A DNA stretch of 64,000 nucleotides from Marivivens donghaensis (GTDB lineage Bacteria > Pseudomonadota > Alphaproteobacteria > Rhodobacterales > Rhodobacteraceae), in assembly GCF_030410045.1 (NCBI RefSeq), contig NZ_JAUFRA010000005.1:710739-774738 (forward strand), read 5' to 3'. A program made the position numbers and the translations under genes. This document shows, piece by piece, positions 42,677 to 51,259 of the stretch (positions are counted from its first letter, which is position 1; every line of letters begins with the position of its first letter). Below the pieces are notes generated by a model. That model did not search any database. It saw nothing but the letters and a program-made list of their open reading frames with translations, and was not told the DNA's origin.

Positions 42677-44407
42677 TTACTCGAGAAGCCGTGAGACCTG
42701 CGCGAACATCGCCTCACCACGCTCGTCGGAATATCGGTCTGGGTAACTGATCGCCTCGACATCCACCCGACAGGGATACTCAGCGCCTAAAACAATTCGG
42801 GAAGCTTCAACCATCAAATTACAGGTTTCCCGAACAACCCGCTCCTGATCTCCCAAAGAATATCCAACCAAGAACGCGTCATGGACAGGACAACAGACCT
42901 CGATACCTGCCTCTGTCAGCAGACACGCCGCCAAACGCATGATATCAGCTCCGGTTGATTGCATCGGCCAATTCAGCAAGCTTCTCTCATTTGGATCAGG
43001 GTCATCAGCTAACTTGATCTCCCAACCCAACGGGGTGCGCAAAGTGTCTTGCATTAACGCGTGAAGCTGATTTCTTTCGGCCCAAGCCCAGAACTCCCGA
43101 TAAGTCATCTTGTGACTTTGCAGTAACCCACGCGCTTGAACGACATGAATGCCACCTGCGCCCGCCATTGCTTCAGCACCCATGCCATATCCAACACCCA
43201 GCACAATTTGCTTGCACTGATTACGGATATCTTTGTGGGTTGCCTTCGTTGCCCCCTCGGGCGCCAGTCCAGCCTGTATGGCGAATGCCATGTAAGGGTC
43301 GCCTGAGCTGTATGCCGCCCACATGTTTTGATCGCCACTCAAAGCTGCCGCGATTGCAATCTCCTGACTGGAGTAGTCCACATAGGCTAAGCCGCGCCCT
43401 GGAGCAGGCTTAATCAACGACCGAAGCCATGCCGCATTCCCAAAGATGAAGCGAGTGGTTGACGGCTGGTTGCGCCCGGTCTTCGACCCGAAGGGGCCAA
43501 GTAACGTCCGGTTGCGCCCATCCTTGCCGACAGCAAGCTTAAGGGTCTGCATTTGCGACATTGTCTTCCGCAATTCACGTAAAGCGCGTAGCTGAGGATG
43601 CTTCAACGCTAGATCGCGAAACGTTGCATCATCTAACTTAGGCTTTCCATTTGCGGTGCGAGGCCAAGAAATAGCCTGCGTTTTTAGCCACGCTTCAAAC
43701 AAAGATGTCTTAAAGACGGCGCCTTGATACACACCATAGTCCTTGTCAACTTCGGCAATCAGGCGATCTTTTAAGGAAGGCCAACGTTCTACGAGCTGCG
43801 CGTGAAGCCCTACATCCATTGGGACACCAGCATGCTCCATGCGCGCGACAGCTGCTGTGTATCGACCCCTAAACAAAGCTTGCCCAAGCTTTACCTCTGT
43901 TGGGGCAAAAATGGGCCACATTTTCAAGAAGAGCTTTGCCGTGATCTCTACATCTGCTGCACAATAATCGAGGATAGATTTACGTTCCTGCTCGCTCCAA
44001 GGTCCGCCCCTTAAGATGAGGTCTCGCATCGCAGTCTTTTCCGAAGCTTCCATCGCACTGATACCAAAGCTCTTACAAGCATTGATGAGCCCATTGCCCC
44101 GAGCAAGAGCAACCCGGCCATTCATGTGTAAACGGTATTCAGCATATAGATCGATAATACGCTCAGGTATGTCCCATCCCAGCTGCAAGAAGCAGCCCCA
44201 TTCGGCAGATGCAAAGTAGCCAACGAACAGATGCTCCGGACCGGTTGGTAAGGGACATTCATCGAGGTCATCTATCCAATATTGTTCCGTGGTGTTGGTG
44301 GTGACATTCGTCACCACCATGCAAACCGGAGTTGGGCGTTCACCGTCATTTGCTATGAACTCAAAGTCCAACACAAAGATCGATTTATAGATTTGCATCC
44401 AGTCCAT
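42677..44407 (-). CDS. family A DNA polymerase with 3'-5' exonuclease region
   Basis: A 576-residue PolA-type enzyme without the 5' nuclease domain. The exonuclease region has VLDFEF (D14, E16) and DYCAADVE (Y148, D152), but the middle motif is the unusual GYFASAEWG. Polymerase motifs: A, LAYVDYSSQEIAIAA (D344); B, RNQCKQIVLGVGYG (K399, Y407); C, PVHDAF (D510). Chromosomal PolA is about 900 residues, so this is an element-borne polymerase of phage or plasmid type. Its start is coupled to the stop of the 194-residue protein upstream. It probably replicates or repairs the island DNA. Confidence 0.88.
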   Translation of the reverse strand: MDWMQIYKSIFVLDFEFIANDGERPTPVCMVVTNVTTNTTEQYWIDDLDECPLPTGPEHLFVGYFASAEWGCFLQLGWDIPERIIDLYAEYRLHMNGRVALARGNGLINACKSFGISAMEASEKTAMRDLILRGGPWSEQERKSILDYCAADVEITAKLFLKMWPIFAPTEVKLGQALFRGRYTAAVARMEHAGVPMDVGLHAQLVERWPSLKDRLIAEVDKDYGVYQGAVFKTSLFEAWLKTQAISWPRTANGKPKLDDATFRDLALKHPQLRALRELRKTMSQMQTLKLAVGKDGRNRTLLGPFGSKTGRNQPSTTRFIFGNAAWLRSLIKPAPGRGLAYVDYSSQEIAIAAALSGDQNMWAAYSSGDPYMAFAIQAGLAPEGATKATHKDIRNQCKQIVLGVGYGMGAEAMAGAGGIHVVQARGLLQSHKMTYREFWAWAERNQLHALMQDTLRTPLGWEIKLADDPDPNERSLLNWPMQSTGADIMRLAACLLTEAGIEVCCPVHDAFLVGYSLGDQERVVRETCNLMVEASRIVLGAEYPCRVDVEAISYPDRYSDERGEAMFAQVSRLLE

Positions 44408-44991
44408 TAGTCGCGCCCCAGCAGCTTGCGTATGAGCGGATGCTGATCACTACGAATGATCTTCTCTTCTCCAAAACCCAACTCGATTAATTGTGCCATC
44501 GTAAGGTCTGGCCAGACTGGGTCAGGCTCCGCTCCAGCGGTGTGCACTGTATAGCAACCCTCTTGCATATTGGCCGAAAGGCGCACCCATTTCGAAAGAG
44601 CGAGCTCAAGTCCCTTCAAAGCCGTCTCATTCCACAGATTGGTTCGCATTGGGCTGTCGTCTACAACGCGCGGTGCGAGCCAGAGGAACGGTATGCCCAT
44701 CTTGTCTACACACAGAACGAGAAGTTTCGGTGTGGTTTCCTCAGCATATTGAAACGCGATGTTTGGCATGACGAGATACTCGTCCTTCATGCCACCACTG
44801 TCGTCTGCAATAACACTTACCGGAATACGATAAATCTCATCTGGGTGAGCGCGGAAGAAGGAAGATTTTTTAGGCTTACCAACGCGAACATGGGTCAGTT
44901 CTTTTTTGATACCATCGCCAGTAATTCCTAAGCTGTCACTGACACGGAATTGTTCTGGGTCAAACGGATTTGCGTGGTGGTCGATAGACAT
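44407..44991 (-). CDS. unknown protein coupled to the DNA polymerase
   Basis: A 194-residue soluble acidic protein, not recognised. Blocks that look conserved are HPDEIYRIPVSVIADD, DEYLVMPNIAFQYAEE, PKLLVLCVDKMGIPFLWLAP and MRTNLWNETALKGLELA. GGAGGG lies seven bases before the ATG, and its stop overlaps the polymerase start. The tight coupling suggests a polymerase partner such as a processivity or single-strand-binding factor; this is inference. Confidence 0.6.
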   Translation of the reverse strand: MSIDHHANPFDPEQFRVSDSLGITGDGIKKELTHVRVGKPKKSSFFRAHPDEIYRIPVSVIADDSGGMKDEYLVMPNIAFQYAEETTPKLLVLCVDKMGIPFLWLAPRVVDDSPMRTNLWNETALKGLELALSKWVRLSANMQEGCYTVHTAGAEPDPVWPDLTMAQLIELGFGEEKIIRSDQHPLIRKLLGRD

Positions 44992-45098
44992 AAATGTCCC
45001 TCCGTTAAGGTTAAGTTTTCCGTCCATCCAACTGTTTCAGTTGAATTTTCACGGAACGTTAAAGTGGCAAATTGGGAGATTGCAGCGACCAGCCAACC

Positions 45099-45290
45099 TC
45101 AAACAGGCTGTGCAGAGAGACGCTCAATCAATGCATCGATGTCAGCCTCGCGAAACCCGATGCAGCGCTGGCTTAGTTTGACAGGTTGTGGGAAGAGCGG
45201 ATCGCGATGCATGGCGCGATACCAGCCCGCACGAGTGTAACCTGTGCGATAAAGGGCCTCTTTCAGGCGGATAATTCGAGTTGGGCGCAT
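45099..45290 (-). CDS. AlpA-type helix-turn-helix regulator/excisionase
   Basis: A 63-residue MerR-like DNA-binding protein: RIIRLKEALYRTGYTRAGWY (wing and recognition helix), FPQPVKLSQRCIGFREADID. AlpA proteins act as regulators of P4-type integrases and as excision factors. AGGAG precedes the ATG. It lies between the polymerase genes and the integrase, as in P4-like islands. Confidence 0.85.
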   Translation of the reverse strand: MRPTRIIRLKEALYRTGYTRAGWYRAMHRDPLFPQPVKLSQRCIGFREADIDALIERLSAQPV

Positions 45291-45364
45291 AGTAGCTCCT
45301 GTGCAAGGTGAACTTTATGCGACTCATCGTAGTCACCCCCGAAGGGTCTGTGACGTCGGGATAA

Positions 45365-45922
45365 TTAACCTTCTTTTTTCCCTACGTGGGAGACCTCAGC
45401 ATTTTCTATATTTATCAATCTATTATAATCGTAATACGCTTCGAACGCGGTCGACTGCTCCATCCCAAACACTTCTGCAACCACAGCAATTGCCGTATCA
45501 GGCGCGAAATGGCTCGCATCATCAATTGGCAGGTTCGTATTCTCGTGAACAATCTTTACCAGACGCCTAAGCTCATGATTGCGAAAAGACATTGGACGCC
45601 TGCCTCGCTTCTTCTTAGCTGGCTCCAATATCTCAGCTCCGAGCCATGCAAGAAGGTCAGGAGGCACAGAAATACGCTCTTTGAGGGCTCGTGCGACTGC
45701 GCGCTTCGTTCCCTCTGTCGGAGTGCTGTGAAAATCCAAGCTCAATAATGCTTCATCATTATTGCGCAGGAAACTTAAGAGCATACTCTCCCAATCGATA
45801 TTTGTTTGAACAAGATGGTCCTGACGTTCTGCCCGAACCGCAGCCACCAATTCATCCCGGCTCATCTCTCGCCAACTTGGCCGTAATTTGCTTTTTTTGA
45901 TACGATCAGTCAGCGCTGACAT
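45365..45922 (-). CDS. unknown protein overlapping the integrase gene
   Basis: A 185-residue basic, mostly helical protein, not recognised. The N-terminus is lysine-rich (TDRIKKSKLRPSWREMSRDE). A central KKKRGRRPMSFRNHELRRLV patch could bind DNA, and the last third is acidic. Its ATG lies 17 bases inside the integrase 3' end, behind a GAGG site, so it is probably co-transcribed with the integrase. Confidence 0.6.
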   Translation of the reverse strand: MSALTDRIKKSKLRPSWREMSRDELVAAVRAERQDHLVQTNIDWESMLLSFLRNNDEALLSLDFHSTPTEGTKRAVARALKERISVPPDLLAWLGAEILEPAKKKRGRRPMSFRNHELRRLVKIVHENTNLPIDDASHFAPDTAIAVVAEVFGMEQSTAFEAYYDYNRLINIENAEVSHVGKKEG

Positions 45923-47114
45923 AATCCGCCCACCTCTGCAGGACATCGCGACGCTCTTCCAACAGATCAGACCGTTGATAGGCGACGTCAAATGATTTTG
46001 GCTGATGCGCTTTGACAAAATCAGCGACAATCTTGCGGACACCATTCTCAGCCATCCATGACCCGAGAGTAGCCCGCAATCCATGGACCGTTACATCCGA
46101 GAACTCTTTGATTGCATAAAGCATCGCATTCTCCGACATCACTCGGTCCTTCGCATTCCCAAGCACATATCGTCTTCCACCTGAAACTTGTTGAAGTTCG
46201 TGAAGAAGTGCGAGAACTTGACGGCTCAACGGCTGCCGATGTTCTTTACGCATCTTCATGCCCTCTGCAGGGGTCGTCCAAATGCCTCTATTGAGATCAA
46301 TATGCCCCCACTCCATATGACGGACCTCGCTTGAGCGTTTACCAGTCAACAATACAAGCATCAGCCCATATCGAGTTTGGTCACGCAATCCGACGTGGTC
46401 ATTTAACCAGCGCCACATCGCGGGGGCCTGCTCTGGCGTCAAAGCGTCGAAATGCTTCTCAACGTAATTCTGCTTGGGCATCGAGCGCACTGGAGGACAG
46501 GGATTAAACTCCAAGAATTCCTGATCCACGGCATAGTCAAATATCCGCTCCACATTGCCGCGTAGTTTCTTCCCTGAAGGCGGCTTAGTGAGCCAGATAT
46601 CTTTCAAAGTCTCAACGATCTCTCGTCGTTTAATTTGATTAACAGGTCGCGTGCCCAAAGCCGGAAAAACATAGTCTTCGAGCTGTTGGATTACCTGACG
46701 CTTGTAAGCACCTTCAGATAAACCAGCCTTTAAATGGTTTTCATACCAATCACGCGCAACCTCCTCGAAAGTTGGCGGGGCGTCATGGTCACTCAATCGC
46801 CCAGTGATCACCAGACGCTGCAGAGCAATTGGGTCTACAGTCACACCTAAGGCAGACTTGATAACCTGCGCACTATAACCGGCCCCAACCAAACCCTTGA
46901 TCACACCGGTAACCTGGCGTGCCACATCCGCTTTCAGGTCAGGCCACGTGCCAAGCGTGAGATTTGTTCTCTTACCCCCAATAGTGATGCGGCAGACCCA
47001 GGACATCCGCCCAGAGGACCTACAAAACACATAAAGGTTGGGGGTGCCATCGGGGACCCATTGCTCTTCGTGCTGCTGAGCCAGCCCCTCCAACTCACGA
47101 AACTTCAAGGCCAT
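45906..47114 (-). CDS. tyrosine integrase, P4 type
   Basis: A 402-residue site-specific recombinase. The N-terminal DUF4102-type arm-binding region reads WVCRITIGGKRTNLTLGTWP, the core-binding domain spans about 110-205, and the catalytic domain shows R260 (LLTGKRSSEV), H344 and R347 (TVHGLRATLG), H370 (VKAHQ) and nucleophile Y379 (DVAYQRSD). All catalytic residues are present. It starts 129 bases from attR. P4-type integrases use tRNA 3' ends, which agrees with the tRNA-Glu repeats. Confidence 0.95.
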   Translation of the reverse strand: MALKFRELEGLAQQHEEQWVPDGTPNLYVFCRSSGRMSWVCRITIGGKRTNLTLGTWPDLKADVARQVTGVIKGLVGAGYSAQVIKSALGVTVDPIALQRLVITGRLSDHDAPPTFEEVARDWYENHLKAGLSEGAYKRQVIQQLEDYVFPALGTRPVNQIKRREIVETLKDIWLTKPPSGKKLRGNVERIFDYAVDQEFLEFNPCPPVRSMPKQNYVEKHFDALTPEQAPAMWRWLNDHVGLRDQTRYGLMLVLLTGKRSSEVRHMEWGHIDLNRGIWTTPAEGMKMRKEHRQPLSRQVLALLHELQQVSGGRRYVLGNAKDRVMSENAMLYAIKEFSDVTVHGLRATLGSWMAENGVRKIVADFVKAHQPKSFDVAYQRSDLLEERRDVLQRWADYVSAD

Positions 47115-47242
47115 TCTGTATACCAATTGTAGCCAAACACCTTACTACAGAATGCATATCATGAGACAAATTGAAAGCAAAAACCTCAACAAATTAAGGA
47201 CATATGGAATTCATGCACCTAAATGGAACAAACACCAGAGTT

Positions 47243-47259
47243 CCCTACGGGCTGCCACT
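47243..47259 (+). repeat. attR, right direct repeat of the island
   Basis: CCCTACGGGCTGCCACT is identical to the tRNA-Glu 3' end at 10146-10162 and in the same orientation. It stands between the integrase and the first core gene. Similarity stops at once on the left (one base differs) and after CACT on the right. Confidence 0.88.
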
Positions 47260-47318
47260 TTTCCCCAACATTACGATTAGACGACAGACGGACTGCTCCG
47301 CCTGCCTCTGGTTTTGCG

Positions 47319-47945
47319 TCATAGACCCAAAATAGCTTTGATCGGTGCGACGAGCGCGTCACCAATGGCCGCTGTGTTTGCAGCATCCAAATGCACCCCA
47401 TCAATCGGCGACGCCTGCGCGACCGTGCCCGCGTCAAAGAACGCGACGCCCAGTTCCTCGGCGGCGGCTTTATACATCGGAGCAAGCAGTCGGGTTTCCG
47501 CGACATCTCGCCCGCTGCCCGTTTTGCCATCTGGACCAATCACGCAGGGCGGAGGTGCCACGAATAGAATTTTCGGAACAGAGCCGGACGCGCCATAGGG
47601 ATAATGCCGGATGATTTGCGCCAACCGTTTCATCCCCGCAGTGGCCCCAGTTGCGGACCCACAGACGTCGGTCTTTAGGTCATTCGTGCCGAGCATAATT
47701 ACGACGAGGTCCAGCGGCGAATGACTCTGCAACAGGATCGGCAGCACCACAGACCCGTTGCGATCACAGGGACCCGTGTGATCATCAAATGCCGTCGTGC
47801 GACCGCCCAGCGCCTCAGAGATCACTTCGACGCCAAGGCGTCCTGCAACGATGTTAGGCCACAGAAACTCTGGCGCATGTCGTGCGGCATCTTCGGGGCG
47901 GTGCCCCCACGTGAGACTATCCCCAAACGCTAAAACCCGTGTCAT
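47319..47945 (-). CDS. SGNH/GDSL-family hydrolase (arylesterase-like)
   Basis: A 208-residue hydrolase with block I VLAFGDSLTWG (catalytic serine, about residue 8), block III VVIMLGTNDLKTD (G and N of the oxyanion hole, about 87), and block V DGVHLDAANTAAIG (D and H near 190). No signal peptide. It is the first core gene right of the island. The substrate is unknown; relatives cleave aryl or acyl esters. Confidence 0.88.
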   Translation of the reverse strand: MTRVLAFGDSLTWGHRPEDAARHAPEFLWPNIVAGRLGVEVISEALGGRTTAFDDHTGPCDRNGSVVLPILLQSHSPLDLVVIMLGTNDLKTDVCGSATGATAGMKRLAQIIRHYPYGASGSVPKILFVAPPPCVIGPDGKTGSGRDVAETRLLAPMYKAAAEELGVAFFDAGTVAQASPIDGVHLDAANTAAIGDALVAPIKAILGL

Positions 47946-48054
47946 CGGCTCCCCCTTTAGACTGTTCCCACTAGGTGCCGATTACTCCAGCTTTTCGAAG
48001 TAGATGCCAGCAATATGTTCGGGGCTTAGAGAATTAGGAGAGCCGCGGGATGGA

Positions 48055-49194
48055 TCAGCCGACGCGCTGACCCTTCACCCAAACACCGTGGATGGTGCCT
48101 GTGCCATCAACCCGTTTTACACGGATCACGTCAGCGCGTTTCCCAACCTCAATGCGACCACGATCGGTTAGACCGACGGCCTTGGCCGGTGCGGCGGTAA
48201 CAGTGCGAACACCACGCGCTACATCGCCCCAAAGATCGCCCAACAACAGAGCCGAGGATAAAAGCGCACCGGGGACGTAATCCGACGACACGATGTCCAG
48301 GAGGTCTGCCTCGGCCAACACAAGCGCAGCCACATTGCCAGAGTGCGACCCACCACGGATCAAGTTCGGCGCCCCCATCATCACGGCGATTCCGTGATCG
48401 TTGCAGGCCTGCGCTGCCTCAATCGTTGTCGGAAACTCTGCAAAGGTCACACCGTATTGCTTGGACGTCACTACGTGTTCAGCAAGGGTGTCGTCATGGC
48501 TCGCCAGTACGGCCCCCAAACGACGTGCGCCTTCAACTGACGCTGCCTCGTGGGCGGTACCGAATTTCTCTTTCAGCGCCAACTGATGGGACACATGAAC
48601 ATCAAAGTCATCATCCGACATGCCATGCTTGCCCTGATAATATTCTTTCAACTTATCAAGGTTCCGAAACTGTCGTGCCCCCGGTGTGTGGTCCATCAGG
48701 CTGACGATCCCGACGCGGTCTTCGGCGGTGAAGCTGTCCAACTCTTCGATCAGCGTCTCAGAACAGGTTTCCGCACGCAGGTGAATATAGTGCGAAATGC
48801 GCAAGGCATTGCGAGACCGCATATCCAAAAGCTCGGTCGCAACCTCGCGCGCGTATTTTTTGTAGTCACCCGACTTCTTCGTCACCGACCCAACGCGCAG
48901 GGCGTCGAACACGGTAGTAATCCCGACAGAGCAGAGCTCCGCATCGTGCGCGATGATCGCGGCCTTATGGGGCCAATCGACCTTGGGCCGAGGTTCGAGG
49001 TGCCGTTCGAGGTTGTCGGTGTGCAGCTCGATCAAACCTGGCATCACGAGGTCACCCTCACAGTTGATCGCTCCCGTCGGGACAGAGCGCCCTTCGCTAA
49101 TATCAGCGATTTCGCCATCACGGATCACAACGGTGCCCGCCACCACAGTTTCGGGCAGAACAACAGTTGCGTTTGCAAGGATTGTGTCAGTCAT
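48055..49194 (-). CDS. phnM: alpha-D-ribose 1-methylphosphonate 5-triphosphate diphosphatase
   Basis: A 379-residue amidohydrolase. VMPGLIELHTDNLERHLEPRP (about residue 55) holds the metal ligands with the phnM-specific NLE form, followed by DHTPGARQF near 170, GVTFAEFPTT and DYVPGALL near 320. It removes pyrophosphate from the triphosphate made by the PhnGHIL reaction. It is last in the phn operon, 84 bases behind phnN. The next 109 bases hold nothing notable. Confidence 0.94.
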   Translation of the reverse strand: MTDTILANATVVLPETVVAGTVVIRDGEIADISEGRSVPTGAINCEGDLVMPGLIELHTDNLERHLEPRPKVDWPHKAAIIAHDAELCSVGITTVFDALRVGSVTKKSGDYKKYAREVATELLDMRSRNALRISHYIHLRAETCSETLIEELDSFTAEDRVGIVSLMDHTPGARQFRNLDKLKEYYQGKHGMSDDDFDVHVSHQLALKEKFGTAHEAASVEGARRLGAVLASHDDTLAEHVVTSKQYGVTFAEFPTTIEAAQACNDHGIAVMMGAPNLIRGGSHSGNVAALVLAEADLLDIVSSDYVPGALLSSALLLGDLWGDVARGVRTVTAAPAKAVGLTDRGRIEVGKRADVIRVKRVDGTGTIHGVWVKGQRVG

Positions 49195-49278
49195 TTGGTA
49201 CATCCTAGAATTCGGGTGTCGGCGTAGACAGGTCACATCGCATCGGTGCGTCACAGCCATATGACACGCGGGAAATTT

Positions 49279-49797
49279 TCATTTGAAATCGGCAAGAACC
49301 GCGAGGAAGCGCGTGATGCCTTCGGCCTCGGTGCCGTCATTGACGACGACAGTTGCATCGATCCCTTCGGGCAATTCGAACGTTGCGCGTTTGAGACGGT
49401 TTTCGATATCGGCGCGCGTTTCACGGCCACGGGCAGAGAGGCGGTCAGCGAGAATATGATCAGGGGCTGTCACGACGATGACCCGTAAACCAGGGAAAAC
49501 AGACTTTGCGAGGCCCAGCGCCTGACGCGATCCGTTGAACATCACGAAGGGAGCCGTCGTCTGATCCTTTGGGATGCCATAGCATAGGCCATGCGCTTCC
49601 CAATCGAGGGCGAACTCTCCGTCAGCTTTACGGGCAGCAAATTCATCAAAGGTCACGCCTTCGAAATCTTCGCTTCCCGCTTCAGTCGGGCGGGTAATCA
49701 CTCGACGCACGAATTGGATATCAGGCCGCGCAGACAGAGCGCCCGTGATCAACGTATCCTTACCTGCGCCAGATGGCCCAACGACAGCGATGATCAT
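49279..49797 (-). CDS. phnN: ribose 1,5-bisphosphate phosphokinase
   Basis: A 172-residue P-loop kinase of the guanylate-kinase fold: Walker A VVGPSGAGKDTL at residue 5, RRVITRPTEAGSEDFEGVT, and DWEAHGLCYGIP. It makes PRPP from ribose 1,5-bisphosphate, the end of the C-P lyase route. Its start overlaps the phnL stop by 4 bases. Confidence 0.92.
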   Translation of the reverse strand: MIIAVVGPSGAGKDTLITGALSARPDIQFVRRVITRPTEAGSEDFEGVTFDEFAARKADGEFALDWEAHGLCYGIPKDQTTAPFVMFNGSRQALGLAKSVFPGLRVIVVTAPDHILADRLSARGRETRADIENRLKRATFELPEGIDATVVVNDGTEAEGITRFLAVLADFK

Positions 49798-50477
49798 GCG
49801 GCCGCCTTGGGCGTAAAGCCTGTCACGTCCACCACACGGTCACAAACTTGGTTCCGCGCACCCTCATCGTGGAAAATCCCGATGATAGCCGCGCCCCGCG
49901 CCTTTGCACCCTCGATCAAGGACAGGACCACATCGCGGTTCCGTGCATCCAAACTGGCTGTCGGTTCATCGAGGAGCATCGCGGGGTATTCATGGGCAAA
50001 GCCGCGTGCGATGTTCACGCGCTGCTGTTCCCCCCCCGAAAACGTCGTGGGCGACAGTGACCAGAGCCGTTCGGGGATATTGAGCATCGTGAGCAATTCC
50101 TCAGCCCGCGCATGCGCCTCACCTTCGGGTTTGCCCAAGGCCAACAGCGGCTCTGCGACCACCGTGCGGGTCGGTACACGAGGTACCACGCGAAGGTACT
50201 GGCTGACATAACCGAGCGTTTCACGGCGCAGGCGAATGATATCGCGCGGGGTGACGGTGGCCACATCGACGCCTCCAATACGGATCGAACCAGAGGCTGC
50301 GAGGTAGTTCCCGTAAATCATCCGCATAAGCGTAGATTTACCAGCGCCCGATTGACCCGTGAGCGCCACACACTCCCCTGGTTCGACCCGCAGGTGAGCA
50401 CCAGCCATGACAGGAATGACTGCGCCCCCTTGATTATGCAGGGTGAAGCTTTTTGAGAGGTTTTCGATCTCGATCAT
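49794..50477 (-). CDS. phnL: C-P lyase ABC-type subunit PhnL
   Basis: A 227-residue ABC ATPase without membrane partner: Walker A GQSGAGKST (about residue 43), signature FSGGEQQRVNIARGF, Walker B MLLDEPTASLD. PhnL acts with PhnGHI when adenine of ATP is replaced by the phosphonate. ATG at 50477 chosen; a GTG two codons earlier is possible. It follows phnK after two bases. Confidence 0.93.
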   Translation of the reverse strand: MIEIENLSKSFTLHNQGGAVIPVMAGAHLRVEPGECVALTGQSGAGKSTLMRMIYGNYLAASGSIRIGGVDVATVTPRDIIRLRRETLGYVSQYLRVVPRVPTRTVVAEPLLALGKPEGEAHARAEELLTMLNIPERLWSLSPTTFSGGEQQRVNIARGFAHEYPAMLLDEPTASLDARNRDVVLSLIEGAKARGAAIIGIFHDEGARNQVCDRVVDVTGFTPKAAA

Positions 50478-50479
50478 GG

Positions 50480-51259
50480 TCACACCTGCAAGACGGAAGA
50501 AACAAGAAGTTGGGTATAGGCTGCCTGCGGATCATCGAGCACCTGATCGGTCAGCCCGTGTTCGATCACGTGGCCATCCTTCATCACCATCAAACGGTCG
50601 GCCAAAAGGCGGGCAACCGCAAGGTCATGGGTCACGATAATCACAGAGAGCCCCATGTCACGCACGAGCCCCCGCAGAAGGTCCAAAAGACGCGCCTGCA
50701 CCGACACATCCAGACCACCTGTTGGTTCATCCATGAACACCAGTCGGGGCGAAGTGACGAGGTTCCGTGCAATCTGCAAACGCTGCTGCATCCCGCCCGA
50801 GAATTGGCGCGGACGGTCGTCAATGCGTTCGCCTGCAATCTCAACGCGGCCCAGCCAATCGGCCGCGGTTTCACGGATGTCACCGTAGTTCCGCGCACCA
50901 ATCGCCATCAGACGTTCGCCCACGTTGCCGCCAGCCGAAACACCCATCCGCAAACCATCGCGCGGGTTCTGGTGAACAAAGGCCCATTCGGTGCGGGACA
51001 GCACGCGACGTTCAGGCTCTGGCATGGTCAGCGTATTGCGCCCACGGTAGAGGATCTTTCCCTCGTCCGCTTGCATATGCCCTGCCAAACATCCCAAGAG
51101 CGTCGACTTACCCGACCCAGATTCCCCCACAATGCCGAGCACTTCACCCGGCCAGAGGTCGAAACTGACGTCGGCACAGCCGATCCGCTTACCATAGCGT
51201 TTGGTTAGGCCTTCAACGCGGAAAAGCGGTTGATCGAGAGATACATCATGCATGGTCAT
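50480..51259 (-). CDS. phnK: C-P lyase ABC-type subunit PhnK
   Basis: A 259-residue ABC ATPase: Walker A GESGSGKST, signature FSGGMQQRLQIARNL, Walker B LVFMDEPTGGLD. PhnK binds the C-P lyase core complex near PhnJ and is not a transporter part. The ATG at 51259 overlaps the phnJ stop (ATGA). It is distinct from PhnL in length and in its ERRVLSRTEWAFVHQNPRDGL (shown in part) region. Confidence 0.93.
   Translation of the reverse strand: MTMHDVSLDQPLFRVEGLTKRYGKRIGCADVSFDLWPGEVLGIVGESGSGKSTLLGCLAGHMQADEGKILYRGRNTLTMPEPERRVLSRTEWAFVHQNPRDGLRMGVSAGGNVGERLMAIGARNYGDIRETAADWLGRVEIAGERIDDRPRQFSGGMQQRLQIARNLVTSPRLVFMDEPTGGLDVSVQARLLDLLRGLVRDMGLSVIIVTHDLAVARLLADRLMVMKDGHVIEHGLTDQVLDDPQAAYTQLLVSSVLQV

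Larger units (their letters stand above)
10146..47259. mobile_element. genomic island of about 37 kb inserted in tRNA-Glu
   Basis: The island runs between the 17-bp direct repeats at the tRNA-Glu 3' end and at 47243-47259. A P4-type tyrosine integrase lies at its right end, reading inward. Core genes resume on both sides. The cargo is metabolic (two sugar ABC loci, galactoside and galactose catabolism, glycerol genes) plus IS debris. The right end has an integrase, AlpA and DNA polymerase module. No relaxase, coupling protein or type IV secretion gene is visible, so it is not self-transmissible by known means. AT-rich flanks just inside both repeats contrast with the core. Confidence 0.85.
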
